NCBI GenBank assembly: GCA_031963465.1
Contig: JASSUG010000004.1
Coordinates: 172,948-236,947, forward strand
Reading direction: 5' to 3'
DNA from: Mycoavidus cysteinexigens_B
GTDB lineage: Bacteria > Pseudomonadota > Gammaproteobacteria > Burkholderiales > Burkholderiaceae
Length of the DNA: 64,000 bases
Part shown: positions 38,801 through 48,209 of the stretch, one piece after another
Numbering within the stretch: position 1 is the first letter of the stretch
Layout: each line of letters opens with the position of its first letter
Made by a program: the position numbers and the translations under genes
The notes under the pieces: model-generated
What the model was told of the DNA's origin: nothing
The model's database searches: none
The model's input: only the letters and a program-made list of their open reading frames with translations

Positions 38801-41578
38801 TTTGTAAAGAAGCTCGCGGTTCAACTTTATGAAAGGCAAAAGGGCAATCCGGTGGTTAAATATGTCCGTTTTGAAGACCAAGAGACATGGAAAGCGGATT
38901 TTTTTGGTTCAGAAGATGAAAAGAGGTTACTGCGAGAAGCTTGGCCATTAAGCCGTAACAAAGATCGCTATCAGTTTATCCATAAATCGTTGTTGGAATA
39001 TTTTATCGCACGTGCGGTATTTGAGCCTGGGCAAAGCGAGTTGATTGCCGCGGAGATGGCGGGTTCAAGTCCTCAAGAGAAAAAGAGGGCGCGTCGCCTG
39101 AGCTTTGAGAGTCAACATTCTCTTGATGAAAGGACTATTTCAGTTGAGCAGGACTTGTTAGATTCGCCGTTGGCTCGTAAGAATTTTGTGAGTCAACCGG
39201 CGGTTATCGGATTTCTAGCTGAGCGCGCCCAGAAGGAGCCCTTATTTAAGAAGCAATTGCTGGCTGTAATTGAGCGCTCGAAAACCATCGATCAGGATCA
39301 AGCGACCCATAGCTCGATCCGTAAAGCTGCCGCCAATGCAATCACTGTGTTAGTCAAAGCGGGGATCAATTTTAATCATCAAGATTTGCAGAAAATCCAG
39401 GTGCCAGGGTCAGATCTGAGTGGCGGCATGTTCGATCATGCTCAATTGCAAGGAGCGGATTTAAGGCATGTCAAACTTCGGAATACATGGCTGCGCGAGG
39501 CGAATTTAAGCGGCGCTCAGATGGCCGGCGTACAGTTTGGCGAATGGCCATTTCTCGCAGAAGAGAGCCAGGTGGGATCCTGTGCGTATGCATTGGATGG
39601 GACAGCATGCGCTGTGGGCCTGAGTAGTGGCAAGATCAGCGTCTATGCTACTTCAAACTGGGTAAAAATTCGTACCTTAAGCGGCCATCGCGGTGCGCTT
39701 TGGAGCGTTGCCTATTCGCCGAAAAACGATCAAATTGCCGCTGGTGGCCAAGACAAGAAAGTCAGGCTGTGGGACGTAGCAAGCGGAACTTGCCGCTACA
39801 CCTTAAGCGGCCATAGCGGTGAGGTGACCAGTGTCGTGTATTCGCCCAAAGGTGATCTGGTCGCCTCGGGTGGTGACAAGACCGTGCGCTTGTGGGACGT
39901 AGAAACGGGTGCTGCTCTCCGGACCTTAAGCGGCCATCGCGGCAAGATTACTAGCGTTGCTTATGCGCCGAAAGAATGGCAGGTCGCCTCTGGCAGTGAA
40001 GACAATACGGTGCGGTTATGGGACATAGAAAGTGGCGCTTGCCGCTACACCTTACGTGGCCACGATGATGAGGTGACCAGCGTGGTGTATTCGCCACAAG
40101 GAGATCAGCTGGCTTCTGGCAGTGATGACAATACAGTGCGGTTGTGGGACGTAAAAACTGGAGCTTGCCAGTACATTTTAAGCGGCCATAATTATCCGGT
40201 GACTAGCGTCGCGTACTCACCGAAAGGAGATCAAATTGCCTCTGGTAGTCATGACAAGACAGTGCGACTGTGGGACGTAGCCACCGGTACTTTTCGTCAT
40301 ACCTTAAGCGGCCATAGCCATTGGGTTCGGAGCGTCGCGTATGCACCAAAAGGAGATCAAATCGCCTCTGGCAGTAATGACGGTACAGTGCGGCTATGGG
40401 ATGTGGAAATCGAAGCTGGCCGCACCTTAAGCGGCCATAGCGGTGAGGTGAATAGCGTTGTATATGCGCCCAAAGGCAAGCAACTCGCCTCTGGCAGTGA
40501 AGACAATACAGTGCGGCTATGGGATGTAGAAACTGGCGTGTGTCGCCACACTTTAAGTGGCTATAGCGTTGGAGTTCCTTGCATCTTTGGGATTACTAGC
40601 GTCGCGTATTCACCGCAAGGCGATCAGATTGCCTCTGGTAGTTGGGACGATAGAATACGGCTGTGGGACGTAGAAACCGGAGCTTGCCGTCACACTTTAA
40701 TCGGCCATCGTGGTACGGTTTTTAGCGTGGCGTATTCGCCGACCGGCGAGCAACTCGCCTCTGGCAGTGAAGACAAGTCAGTGCGGTTGTGGGACGCAAA
40801 AACTGGAACTCGCCGCCACACCTTGAAGGGCCATAAAAATGACGTTAAGAGCGTCATATACTCCCCGACAGGAGCTCAACTTGCCTCTGGCAGTGAAGAC
40901 AAGACGGTACGGCTATGGGATGTAGCAACCGGAGTGTGCCGCTATACCCTGAAAGGCCATAAAGGTAATGTGAATAGCGTCGTATATTCGCCAGCAGGTG
41001 AGCAACTCGCCTCTGGCAGTGAAGACAAAACAGTGCGCCTGTGGGACGTAGAAACGGGAACGTGCCGTCACACCTTGAAAGGCCATAAAGGTGATGTGAA
41101 TAGCGTCGTGTATTCGCCCAAAGGAGACCAACTCGCCTCTGGCAGCGAAGACAAAACAGTGCGGCTGTGGTCGGTTGAAAGCGGCCGCTGTCAGATGGTG
41201 ATTGAAGGGTGTAACGGTGCGGTGATGAGTGTCGCCTGGAAAGAGGCTTCCTCCGGCCACTATTTGGTAACCGGCAGTGCTGATAAAGCAGTACGACAGT
41301 GGCAAGTGATAAAGGCGGGAGATCAATATAAGGCCTTTCTATGCTGGAGTTCGACGCATGATATTCTTACGGCGACGGGTACTTTAATCGAAAACATACA
41401 GGGCTTAAGTGAGCTCAATGAGCAGCTATTAAAGCAGCGCGGAGCAATCTTGCTTGAAAAAAATAAAGGCAGCGCAGTCTCTGCCGAAGAAGGCGCTGAC
41501 GAAATAGCCTCTGATGAGGAGGGCTCTTGGTCAACAGCCTCTGACAATGATCATGAAAGTGTTGCAGAAGTGCTTTGA
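35891..41578 (+). CDS. STAND NTPase: TPR/helical-NACHT-pentapeptide-WD40 (14 blades)
   Basis: A 1895-aa NLR-like protein. Residues ~15-110 are TPR-like (ALALYDQVKETLMSL). About 200-600 is helical (HEAT/arm-like), with a glycine-rich stretch near 420-490. The NACHT ATPase starts near 690: Walker A LLLLGDSGAGKSTF, Walker B FVFILDSYDE, and sensor-like GCRSEYYG. Winged-helix-like FIHKSLLEYFIARAVF follows. About 1165-1215 has pentapeptide-like repeats (DLSGGMFDHAQLQGADL). Then come 14 WD40 blades, enough for two 7-blade propellers, and a tail ending in an acidic region. STAND proteins switch from a sensing propeller to an oligomeric effector. No secretion signal is seen. It could be anti-phage, self/non-self or host-directed. 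Confidence 0.88.
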   Translation: MLGKIFHSTLPENVTRNLGEFYLGQARTEKEQGHFEVALALYDQVKETLMSLGSVKEALRKAQNPQTLADETVRSMMADAYFERGEILEDLKSFDKARASYFKAEKWGHEGAKHRAQASPSLLSGHSAHSSSSGWGRFRSPSVSTPPPQLSISAAFVAPVSQLRAIANVGLETPILEAPALQFFRENLATPVMKDALPAVGARPKDLQQLAHALTLLSLHLQRNEAFEKIEFADEARAWLHNVEKDGAEVKRLYSLATDVIRVFVDDELQELSVAEVVVLAPGLTKELFNALLKRLINGIQQSTLLETDLLNGLAEMIHNAASEYLDADDLVKILEIVSERLQKTHGQSEDHLYHLTYALARILDAMADYVKDVDRERLREPLLSYLKSLQGSSNPYLVYQAAYACQALAYVPDDETPWQGAIRRGSSILKGVSGLVSAVKGFDLNQVVESLGNIYEGVGGTSGIVETVGDVYQQVKSLAEGGQDFVSCLKEGLTFNKKETWYKALEGVDVLLQQRKLSDFEEFVRQASCRRHKAFQWGLSERLGQLAANSELDQETQQGALRFLEDLYANDAQWGTQAFAKKRVIQIIRELAIDSPVTEEARKLLARLTNEIDSQKRAFYESCLKDAATGPYPLYKRVLATSSPTLLERAQNTPKVEDDLRQLKRERLKAWKKDERLYVRPQGKANFHDIKTFDLMAEANQFLNSADKKVLLLLGDSGAGKSTFNCALEADLWNAYLKDPNNPTKDRIPLFIALPEIDNPTHELVEKHLHLKGFSQKQIRELKSHHEFVFILDSYDESQQSKNLYLSNKMNQEGGWQGQVIIGCRSEYYGEDDRVRFAPADATQLQKIVVAPFSETEINRYTEAYAKANPLGWTAERYQDVLKSIPNLKELVANPFMLKITLDVLPALENQEHNLSTTGLTRMALYDQFVEQWFERAKQRFLREKTLEGQEKKVFEELIDEGFTKNGIAFVKKLAVQLYERQKGNPVVKYVRFEDQETWKADFFGSEDEKRLLREAWPLSRNKDRYQFIHKSLLEYFIARAVFEPGQSELIAAEMAGSSPQEKKRARRLSFESQHSLDERTISVEQDLLDSPLARKNFVSQPAVIGFLAERAQKEPLFKKQLLAVIERSKTIDQDQATHSSIRKAAANAITVLVKAGINFNHQDLQKIQVPGSDLSGGMFDHAQLQGADLRHVKLRNTWLREANLSGAQMAGVQFGEWPFLAEESQVGSCAYALDGTACAVGLSSGKISVYATSNWVKIRTLSGHRGALWSVAYSPKNDQIAAGGQDKKVRLWDVASGTCRYTLSGHSGEVTSVVYSPKGDLVASGGDKTVRLWDVETGAALRTLSGHRGKITSVAYAPKEWQVASGSEDNTVRLWDIESGACRYTLRGHDDEVTSVVYSPQGDQLASGSDDNTVRLWDVKTGACQYILSGHNYPVTSVAYSPKGDQIASGSHDKTVRLWDVATGTFRHTLSGHSHWVRSVAYAPKGDQIASGSNDGTVRLWDVEIEAGRTLSGHSGEVNSVVYAPKGKQLASGSEDNTVRLWDVETGVCRHTLSGYSVGVPCIFGITSVAYSPQGDQIASGSWDDRIRLWDVETGACRHTLIGHRGTVFSVAYSPTGEQLASGSEDKSVRLWDAKTGTRRHTLKGHKNDVKSVIYSPTGAQLASGSEDKTVRLWDVATGVCRYTLKGHKGNVNSVVYSPAGEQLASGSEDKTVRLWDVETGTCRHTLKGHKGDVNSVVYSPKGDQLASGSEDKTVRLWSVESGRCQMVIEGCNGAVMSVAWKEASSGHYLVTGSADKAVRQWQVIKAGDQYKAFLCWSSTHDILTATGTLIENIQGLSELNEQLLKQRGAILLEKNKGSAVSAEEGADEIASDEEGSWSTASDNDHESVAEVL

Positions 41579-41713
41579 GAGAAAAACCGCGAAAGACTAG
41601 CCTGTGTGATTTCGCGGGAACGGTATGCCAACGTTATGTAAGTGTTTTAATGCTATCGCTAAATCGGGTCACGGTCAGATAAGATCACGACTAGCACACT
41701 TGAAGGAGATGCG

Positions 41714-41968
41714 ATGGATATCGACAACGAAGCTATCGACGAAGTGGTATTGGCGCTGCTTCACTTGAATTTATGCGACCAGAACCGAGCCTGGAAAGGC
41801 TTAGACTGGCCAGCACTGAAACGGCTGCACATCAAAGGTCTCATCCACGACCCAGTCAGCCGTGCGAAGTCGGTGGGGCTGACGGAAGAAGGGTTGCACG
41901 AAGCTGAACGACTGTTCACAAAGTATTTTGTGCGCCGGAATCCAGAGTCGGAAGGCCAATGCAGTTGA
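41714..41968 (+). CDS. DUF6429-domain protein
   Basis: 84 aa. DEVVLALLHLNLCD, then RAWKGLDWPALKRLHIKGLI and AKSVGLTEEGLHEAERLF match the small DUF6429 family, which looks like a compact winged-helix DNA-binding fold. GGAG lies 6 nt before the ATG. It sits between the two NACHT/WD40 genes, 135 bp after the first and 94 bp before the second. No partner is known to me. It could regulate its neighbours or be a bystander carried with them. Confidence 0.7.
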   Translation: MDIDNEAIDEVVLALLHLNLCDQNRAWKGLDWPALKRLHIKGLIHDPVSRAKSVGLTEEGLHEAERLFTKYFVRRNPESEGQCS

Positions 41969-42062
41969 TGTATCTTGCGAAAGATGATTTGAAACTCATT
42001 GCTCCGCTTGGTGGAGGAACAAAGCATCGTCAATAAAAAGACTGAAACACTGAAGCTATTCA

Positions 42063-45000
42063 GTGGACTCCAAAATAGAAAAGGAAAAGAAAGTGTTTAA
42101 TCTTATCGCCGGAGTACGTTCGTCATCGCCCGCCCCTTCGTCGCGGCATCTAGCCATCTCTTCGCAGCATCTGTTAGGCCAGGCACGCGCGCATCAAGCG
42201 ATGAGAAATGTAGAAGAAGCAAAAAAATCGTACTCAGATGCGGTAAATAAGGCTAAAACCGAACATGAAAAAAAGCCTGGTGATCTGCAAGCAAAAGAAG
42301 CTTTTGATGTGATACGTAACGAGTTCTTCACTTTTCTAAATGGGCTTCAAGAGCCAACTGCAGCGGCTAACGTTGAGGAACACAGCCCGACTTCTCCCAT
42401 CCCAGATCAATTGCTTCCGATCAGCCGGAACGATGCAACTCCACAGAGGCCGCTATCGGCGCAAAGGGCGCAGGATGCTTCTATCGCTTTATCTAAGCCT
42501 GATTTTTTCGAGAAACGGTCCTCACTGAGTGAATTAGGTTTAGTTCAGGCGGCCACGCCTGCTGAGGAAAAAAGCGGGCTGGTAGATTATCTATTTGAAA
42601 AGGCGCTATCAACGCTGGGCTCCTTAGAAGTATCGAATAAACCCAGCCTGTTTCTGGTGTACGCCCACGACAATCCATCTTATGGAAAGGCTGAGGCCGC
42701 TATTTCTAGATATTTAATCGATAAGCTATCTCAAATTCGGGTCAACCTGTATTCGGATCAAACCCCGATGGGGCAACTGCATTCAAGTTTGCCTCAAGCG
42801 CTGAAAGCAGACAGCAAGCTAGAAGATATCTTAATTAGTCAGCTTTGTTTATTGCCTACTCAGTTGCGAGAAGATGTAGAACCGGTCTATAAGGTCGTCG
42901 TGTGTTGTTCTGAAGTATTAGGCAAGTACCTTAAAGACTGGCCATACTATGATAGTTTTTATCAGCATCTTCGTGAAGCCTATCGTCAAGACTGTGAGAA
43001 ACTGGGCACTTCGGCAATCCGTGAGGTGATTAGAAAATTTTCTCAAGACGAAAAATATAAGGCAGGCTTTCACCATGTGTTGACAGAAATGGCTTTTTTG
43101 CAAATCCGAGCAGAACAGCTTAGAGATCAGCACGGCATTATTCCCGTTTCGTTAACCCCCAAGAGCTATCAGCACTGCCTGGCGCATTTTGTTGAACGGA
43201 CCCGGGTGCGCATGGACGATATTTCCCGATTTGAGGAAGAAGCCAATGCGGGCCGAGCCGCCATGTATCCGAATCAAAGTCGGCATTGGGTGCTATTTAA
43301 GCTGATCGAGCGGTTGTTAGTAAACAGCGATGAGGCGAAAACGTTTTTGAACCAGTTTTGGCAAGGGTACAGCACTTGCCTTGCCCGGTTAAAGGATGAA
43401 TCAACAACGTTTGACGAGCTGGAGTTTGTCAAGCTCGTAGATGCCATTTTTGATGGCATACGGACAGAGTTACACCGTCGGATTGCCTTCACCGCCCAGC
43501 AGTTTTGCGATCCTGTTCGGCAGCAAGCGATGACTCAGTTAGACAGGAAAATCGACCATCTCACCCAAACCCTTGAAAAAAACCAAGTAGAACAGAAACA
43601 AGCGCTCCAATCTGTCCCTCAACCACTGGCAATACTGGGGGACAATATTGAGCAGTTCAAGCAAGCGTATAAAGTTACTCTCAAAGACACGGGTGAGTGG
43701 GATGTCTTGTCGATGTATGTCCCTTTACAGGGACTGAAAGATAAAAGCGGAGATCAAGCGCCTATTGATCTTGAAACGGAGTTAGACCGATTCTTCGAAT
43801 CAGACGCGAGTGTATTTTTATTATTGGGCGCAGCCGGCACAGGAAAATCGACTTTTAACCGCCATATGGCCCTCAAAAAGTTAGAGCAGTATCAACGTCT
43901 CTCGGAAACCGATCAAGACCCACCTTTGGTCTTCTTTGTAGAACTCAGAAGTATTGAGAATCCTCACAAGAAAGTGATTGACCAATTTCTTCTCAGCAAA
44001 AATTTTACTGCAGTTCAAATTGAACTTCTCCGTACCCATCTGCATCAGCGCTGTATCTTCATCTTTGATGGATATGATGAGATTAACGAACGTAATCGTA
44101 ATTTTTATGAGCTCAATGAATTAGCGCGATGGAAGAATGCCAAATTCGTCATCGCCAGCCGTCCTGAATATTTAGATCCAAACTATCAACCCTATTTCTG
44201 TCCTAAAGGCGCACCGCACGCATTTCGAGAAGCCTGGATGGCACCGTTTTCAGCAAAACAAAGGTCGCACTATATTAAAAATTATGTTGAAAAAACGTGC
44301 TCTACCCACACGGTAGAGGAGTACGAGCACGCATTTCGTCAATTAACTTTGTTGGAACAAGAAGTGGAGCGAGAGCTGGAGCGTCCAATCGTATTGCGCA
44401 TGCTTTTTGAAATTCTGCCTGAATACATGGCAACAGGTCAAAATCCGAAGAACTTAACGCTAGGCGCGGTCTATGAAAAATACTTTCAAAAATGGTGGGG
44501 AAATTGGAAATCCCGCCTAAGTATTATCCCGCTAACCCCTGCAGAAGAAGCTGCCAAAGACGCACTCTGCGAAGCGACTGGAGGATTTATTCAGCAGGGC
44601 TTTGAATATATGCAGGACTGTGCGCTCGCGCTGACAAAAGAGAAAAAGTTTGTTGCGGAGCAAAACAAAAGATTTCAAAAGCAACATGAAGAAATTTACG
44701 ACGCTTTTTTTGAAGAGAGCGCGAAGATACGGCTATTGCGTTTTAGTGCACCGTTACAGAGGAACTCAGACAATCATTATCGGTTTTCGCATACATCCAT
44801 GCAGGAATATTTAGTTGCGCGTGCCATTTGTCCGCCTGATTTTAAATGTATCGCCCCGCATCCTACAGACGCGATTAACCAACTCTCTTTAGTAGAGCAG
44901 CCGGTTATTCTGGATTTTCTAGTGGAACAGATAAAACAGAAATCTGACTTTAAAGCGCATCTCTATGACTGGATAAACGTCTCCAAAGATCCAAAAATAC

Positions 45001-47186
45001 CTGTAGCGATAGGCTCAGCCAACGCAATTACTGTGCTAGTTAGAGCAGGGATGACATTTAATGGGACAGATTTAAGAGGTATCCGGATTCCTGGCGCAGA
45101 TCTGAGTGGAGGGGTATTTGATCATGCCCAATTGCAAGGGGCGGATTTAAATCAGGCCCATCTTCGTGCTATATGGTTACGCAATGCTAATTTAAGCGGC
45201 GCACAGATGGCCGGAGTACAGTTTGGTGAATGGCCTTTCCTTGAGGAAGAGAGTGGAGTTCTATCTTGCGCGTATTCGAGAGATGGAAAATTATTTGCTG
45301 CAGGTCTTAGGAACGGCAATATTAGCGTCTATGCTACGCTCAACTGGGAGAAAATTTTTACCTTACACGGCCATACCGAGGAGGTTGAAAGCGTCGCGTA
45401 TTCGCCTAAAGGGGATCGGATAGTCTCAGGAAGTAGGGATAAAACAGTGCGGGTGTGGAATGTGGAAACTCGTAATCTGCTCCATGTCTTAGAAGGCCAT
45501 AGCCATTGGGTTGAAAGCGTGGCATATTCGCCTATCGATGACCGGATCTCATCAGGAGGTTGGGATAATACCGTGCGAATCTGGGATGCGAATACCAAGG
45601 CTACTCTTCGTGTTTTTTGCAGCCATAGTGAGAGGGTTGAAAGCGTCGTGTATTCCTCAACAGGTGATCGGATTGCCTCTAGCAGCGCCGATAAGACTGT
45701 GCAGGTATGGAGTCCGAATACCGGGGAGGTCCTTCATACCTTACATGGTCATAGCAGTGGGGTTACAAGCATCGCATATTCGCCTAACGATGATCAGATC
45801 GCCGCAGGAAGCTGGGATGGCGCTATACAGATATGGAACGCCTATACCGGAGATGTTCTTCAGATCCTTTGCGGTCATAGCAATAGAGTCCAGAGCCTCG
45901 CGTATTCCTCAACAGGTCATCGGCTTGTCTCTGGCAGTCAGGATAAAACCGTGCGAGTATGGGACGTAAAAACGGGGAAAACCCTTCAGACCTTACGTGG
46001 CCATAATACGTATCCGAGCGTTAATTGCGTTGCGTATTCGCCTACCGATGATCAGATCGTTTCGGGAAGTATAGATCAGACCATGCGCTTGTGGAATGTA
46101 AACACTGGAACCTCCCGTCAGACTTTCAGCGGCCATAGCAGTGATGTTACTGGCGTCGCATATTCGCTTAAAGGGGATCGAATTGCCTCTAGCTGCCGCG
46201 ATGGTACTGTACGAATATGGGATAGGAATACTGGCGCTGCCCTCCAAACTTTACGCGGCCAGCCAGGACTTTCAAGTGTTGCCTATTCATCCAAAGAAGG
46301 GCAGATCGCCACGGGAAGTTATCATAACGCTGTGCAGGTATGGGACGTGAATACTGGGGAGGTTTTGCAGACCTTAGGCGGCCATAGTAATAGAATCGAG
46401 AACATTGCGTATTCGCCTAAAGGCGATCAAATTGCTTCGGCTGGTTATTATTCCAAAACAGTGGAAATATGGAATGTGGAAACTGGCAAGCTGGTTCATG
46501 TTTTAGCGGGCCACACCCATAAGATTATGAGCGTCGCCTATTCACCCAGAGATAGTCAAATCGCCTCGGCAAGTATAGACCAGACCGTGCGGATATGGGA
46601 CGTGAATAGGGGAGAAGTTCTGTATATCTTAGAGGGCCATAGTAAGGGAGTTAGAAGTGTTGCCTACTCACCGCAAAGCGATCAGCTTGCTTCGGCAAGC
46701 ATAGACCAGACCGTGAAAGTATGGGACCTGAATAGCAGGAAGGTTTTACAAACCTTCTGCGGCCATAGCAGTTGGGTTATTAGCGTCGTGTTTTCTCCGC
46801 AAGGTGATCGGGTCGCCTCGGCAAGTAATGACAGGACGGTGCGAGTATGGGACATTACCACGGGTCAATGTCAGATAATCATTCAGGGTTTTAATGAGTC
46901 AGTTACAAGTATAGATTGGAAGGAAACTGATAATAGCCATTATCTAGTAACCGGGAGTGATGAGTCTGTACGGCAGTGGAAACTCATCAAAGAGGGCAAT
47001 CAATATAAGGCGGTTTTGTGCTGGGCTTCAGCAGAAAATGTGCTTACATTGGCTGGTACTATAATCGAAGGTACCCAAGACTTAAGCAAAATCAATAAGC
47101 AGCTTTTAATTCAGCGCGGGGCAATGAAAAACCCTTTATCGCTAGACAAAACAGCTAAGATAGCTCCAGAACTAAAGCATTACTGA
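42063..47186 (+). CDS. STAND NTPase: SEFIR/TIR-like-NACHT-pentapeptide-WD40 (14 blades)
   Basis: A paralogue of the first NACHT protein, up to 1707 aa, starting at GTG. The GTG at 42093 has a better Shine-Dalgarno (AAGGA 7 nt upstream) and may be the true start. A short TPR-like segment precedes a SEFIR/TIR-like domain (about 195-400) that begins SLFLVYAHDNPSYG and contains VYKVVVCCSEVLGKYL. NACHT follows near 590: LLLGAAGTGKSTF, RCIFIFDGYDEIN, FVIASRPEYL. Then comes FSHTSMQEYLVARAI, pentapeptide-like repeats nearly identical to the first protein, 14 WD40 blades and the same C-terminal tail. The N-terminal domains differ between the two while sensor halves match, a mix-and-match pattern typical of NLR families. 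Confidence 0.87.
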   Translation: MDSKIEKEKKVFNLIAGVRSSSPAPSSRHLAISSQHLLGQARAHQAMRNVEEAKKSYSDAVNKAKTEHEKKPGDLQAKEAFDVIRNEFFTFLNGLQEPTAAANVEEHSPTSPIPDQLLPISRNDATPQRPLSAQRAQDASIALSKPDFFEKRSSLSELGLVQAATPAEEKSGLVDYLFEKALSTLGSLEVSNKPSLFLVYAHDNPSYGKAEAAISRYLIDKLSQIRVNLYSDQTPMGQLHSSLPQALKADSKLEDILISQLCLLPTQLREDVEPVYKVVVCCSEVLGKYLKDWPYYDSFYQHLREAYRQDCEKLGTSAIREVIRKFSQDEKYKAGFHHVLTEMAFLQIRAEQLRDQHGIIPVSLTPKSYQHCLAHFVERTRVRMDDISRFEEEANAGRAAMYPNQSRHWVLFKLIERLLVNSDEAKTFLNQFWQGYSTCLARLKDESTTFDELEFVKLVDAIFDGIRTELHRRIAFTAQQFCDPVRQQAMTQLDRKIDHLTQTLEKNQVEQKQALQSVPQPLAILGDNIEQFKQAYKVTLKDTGEWDVLSMYVPLQGLKDKSGDQAPIDLETELDRFFESDASVFLLLGAAGTGKSTFNRHMALKKLEQYQRLSETDQDPPLVFFVELRSIENPHKKVIDQFLLSKNFTAVQIELLRTHLHQRCIFIFDGYDEINERNRNFYELNELARWKNAKFVIASRPEYLDPNYQPYFCPKGAPHAFREAWMAPFSAKQRSHYIKNYVEKTCSTHTVEEYEHAFRQLTLLEQEVERELERPIVLRMLFEILPEYMATGQNPKNLTLGAVYEKYFQKWWGNWKSRLSIIPLTPAEEAAKDALCEATGGFIQQGFEYMQDCALALTKEKKFVAEQNKRFQKQHEEIYDAFFEESAKIRLLRFSAPLQRNSDNHYRFSHTSMQEYLVARAICPPDFKCIAPHPTDAINQLSLVEQPVILDFLVEQIKQKSDFKAHLYDWINVSKDPKIPVAIGSANAITVLVRAGMTFNGTDLRGIRIPGADLSGGVFDHAQLQGADLNQAHLRAIWLRNANLSGAQMAGVQFGEWPFLEEESGVLSCAYSRDGKLFAAGLRNGNISVYATLNWEKIFTLHGHTEEVESVAYSPKGDRIVSGSRDKTVRVWNVETRNLLHVLEGHSHWVESVAYSPIDDRISSGGWDNTVRIWDANTKATLRVFCSHSERVESVVYSSTGDRIASSSADKTVQVWSPNTGEVLHTLHGHSSGVTSIAYSPNDDQIAAGSWDGAIQIWNAYTGDVLQILCGHSNRVQSLAYSSTGHRLVSGSQDKTVRVWDVKTGKTLQTLRGHNTYPSVNCVAYSPTDDQIVSGSIDQTMRLWNVNTGTSRQTFSGHSSDVTGVAYSLKGDRIASSCRDGTVRIWDRNTGAALQTLRGQPGLSSVAYSSKEGQIATGSYHNAVQVWDVNTGEVLQTLGGHSNRIENIAYSPKGDQIASAGYYSKTVEIWNVETGKLVHVLAGHTHKIMSVAYSPRDSQIASASIDQTVRIWDVNRGEVLYILEGHSKGVRSVAYSPQSDQLASASIDQTVKVWDLNSRKVLQTFCGHSSWVISVVFSPQGDRVASASNDRTVRVWDITTGQCQIIIQGFNESVTSIDWKETDNSHYLVTGSDESVRQWKLIKEGNQYKAVLCWASAENVLTLAGTIIEGTQDLSKINKQLLIQRGAMKNPLSLDKTAKIAPELKHY

Positions 47187-47289
47187 GAAAGAATTTAGCT
47201 TATTGCGGTATTGAAAGCATTTTCTCTCTCAAAAACTAAGCGTGAGAGATTACTCCAGTGTAATTTTTGACAGAAGATTATTCATAGCT

Positions 47290-47327
47290 GGGGTAGTGAC
47301 CACATAGCTGTAAAAACCGCCATTTAG
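47290..47327 (+). repeat. Left 38-bp Tn3-type inverted repeat
   Basis: Starts GGGGTAGTGACCACATAG and ends CCATTTAG. It matches the complement of 57029-57066 at 35 of 38 positions. It is also related to the IR at 49935-49972 (shared CACATAGCTG core). It lies 90 bp upstream of the truncated transposase, the usual placement for Tn3 elements. Confidence 0.8.
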
Positions 47328-47384
47328 CCGATCAAATTGCTTGCAGGATCCAAAAATAAGCCTATCATAAGGTTCTTTAATTAA

Positions 47385-47408
47385 ATAGATAGATAGATAG
47401 ATAGATAG
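47385..47408 (+). repeat. Tetranucleotide tract (ATAG)6
   Basis: Six perfect ATAG units end 8 bp before the ATG at 47417. The last unit plus GGA forms the likely ribosome binding site of the broken tnpA. Slippage here would change promoter or leader spacing rather than the reading frame. Confidence 0.9.
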
Positions 47409-47416
47409 GAATATAA

Positions 47417-48193
47417 ATGAAGCGGCAATGGAGTGAGGTCGAACTTGATACGCATTGGATACTGACGGTTCAGGAGTTGGCGCTGCTGTCTGGACGTACT
47501 GAACATGGACGGTTTGGCTTTGCGGTGTTGCTCAAATATTTCCAGTATGAGGGCGTTTCCCCAAGTCACGTCGGGAAGTCCCCGCCGAGGTCATGCATCA
47601 TTTGTCCGTGCAACTGGAGATCCCACTCACGGCGATGGATCGTTTTAAGTGGGAAGGGCGCACAGCGCAACGCCAACGAGTCGAAATATTGTCATGGCTT
47701 GGCATTCGACGAATGATTGCCGCTGATTGGGATGCACTGGCTGCGGCGCTTTCAGCGCAGCAACCGACAACGCCCAACTTACCAAGCTCTTGCTGAAGTT
47801 GGCAAAGCGATCAAGACAATTTTTCTGTGCCGCTATCTCCACTCAGAAGCACTTCGGCGCGAAGTAAACGAGGGTCTTAACGTCGTTGAAAACTGGAACA
47901 GCGCTAATGGCTTTATCTTTTTTGGTGAGGGCGGAGAGATTGCCATGAACCAACTAGAAGATCAGGAACTGGCAGTGCTGGCGCTACACCTGCTCCAGGT
48001 GTGCCTAGTTTATGTCAACACACTGATGATTCAGCGTGTACTGTCGGAGCCGTACTGGTGGAACCTGATGCAAGCAAACGATTTTCGTGCATTGTCACCG
48101 TTAATTTACGAGCATATTAATCCGTATGGTCGGTTTGATCTGGATATGAGCAAGCGATTGCCCATCGATGCTGATTTATCATTAGCAGCTTAA
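47417..48193 (+). pseudogene. tnpA: Tn3-family transposase, frameshifted and internally deleted
   Basis: The start MKRQWSEVELDTHW to LLKYFQYEG is the DUF4158 N-terminus of Tn3-type TnpA. A one-base loss near 47551 shifts the frame: RFPKSRREVPAEVMHHLS can be read in the next frame. Near 47790 the text jumps straight to the extreme C-terminal part (ALRREVNEGLNVVENWNSANG through IYEHINPYGRFDLDM). About 600-700 residues with the DDE centre are missing. The gene is dead, but it identifies the host element. The antitoxin gene starts 16 bp after its stop. Confidence 0.88.
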
Positions 48194-48209
48194 TTGAGGA
48201 CTTTAAATT

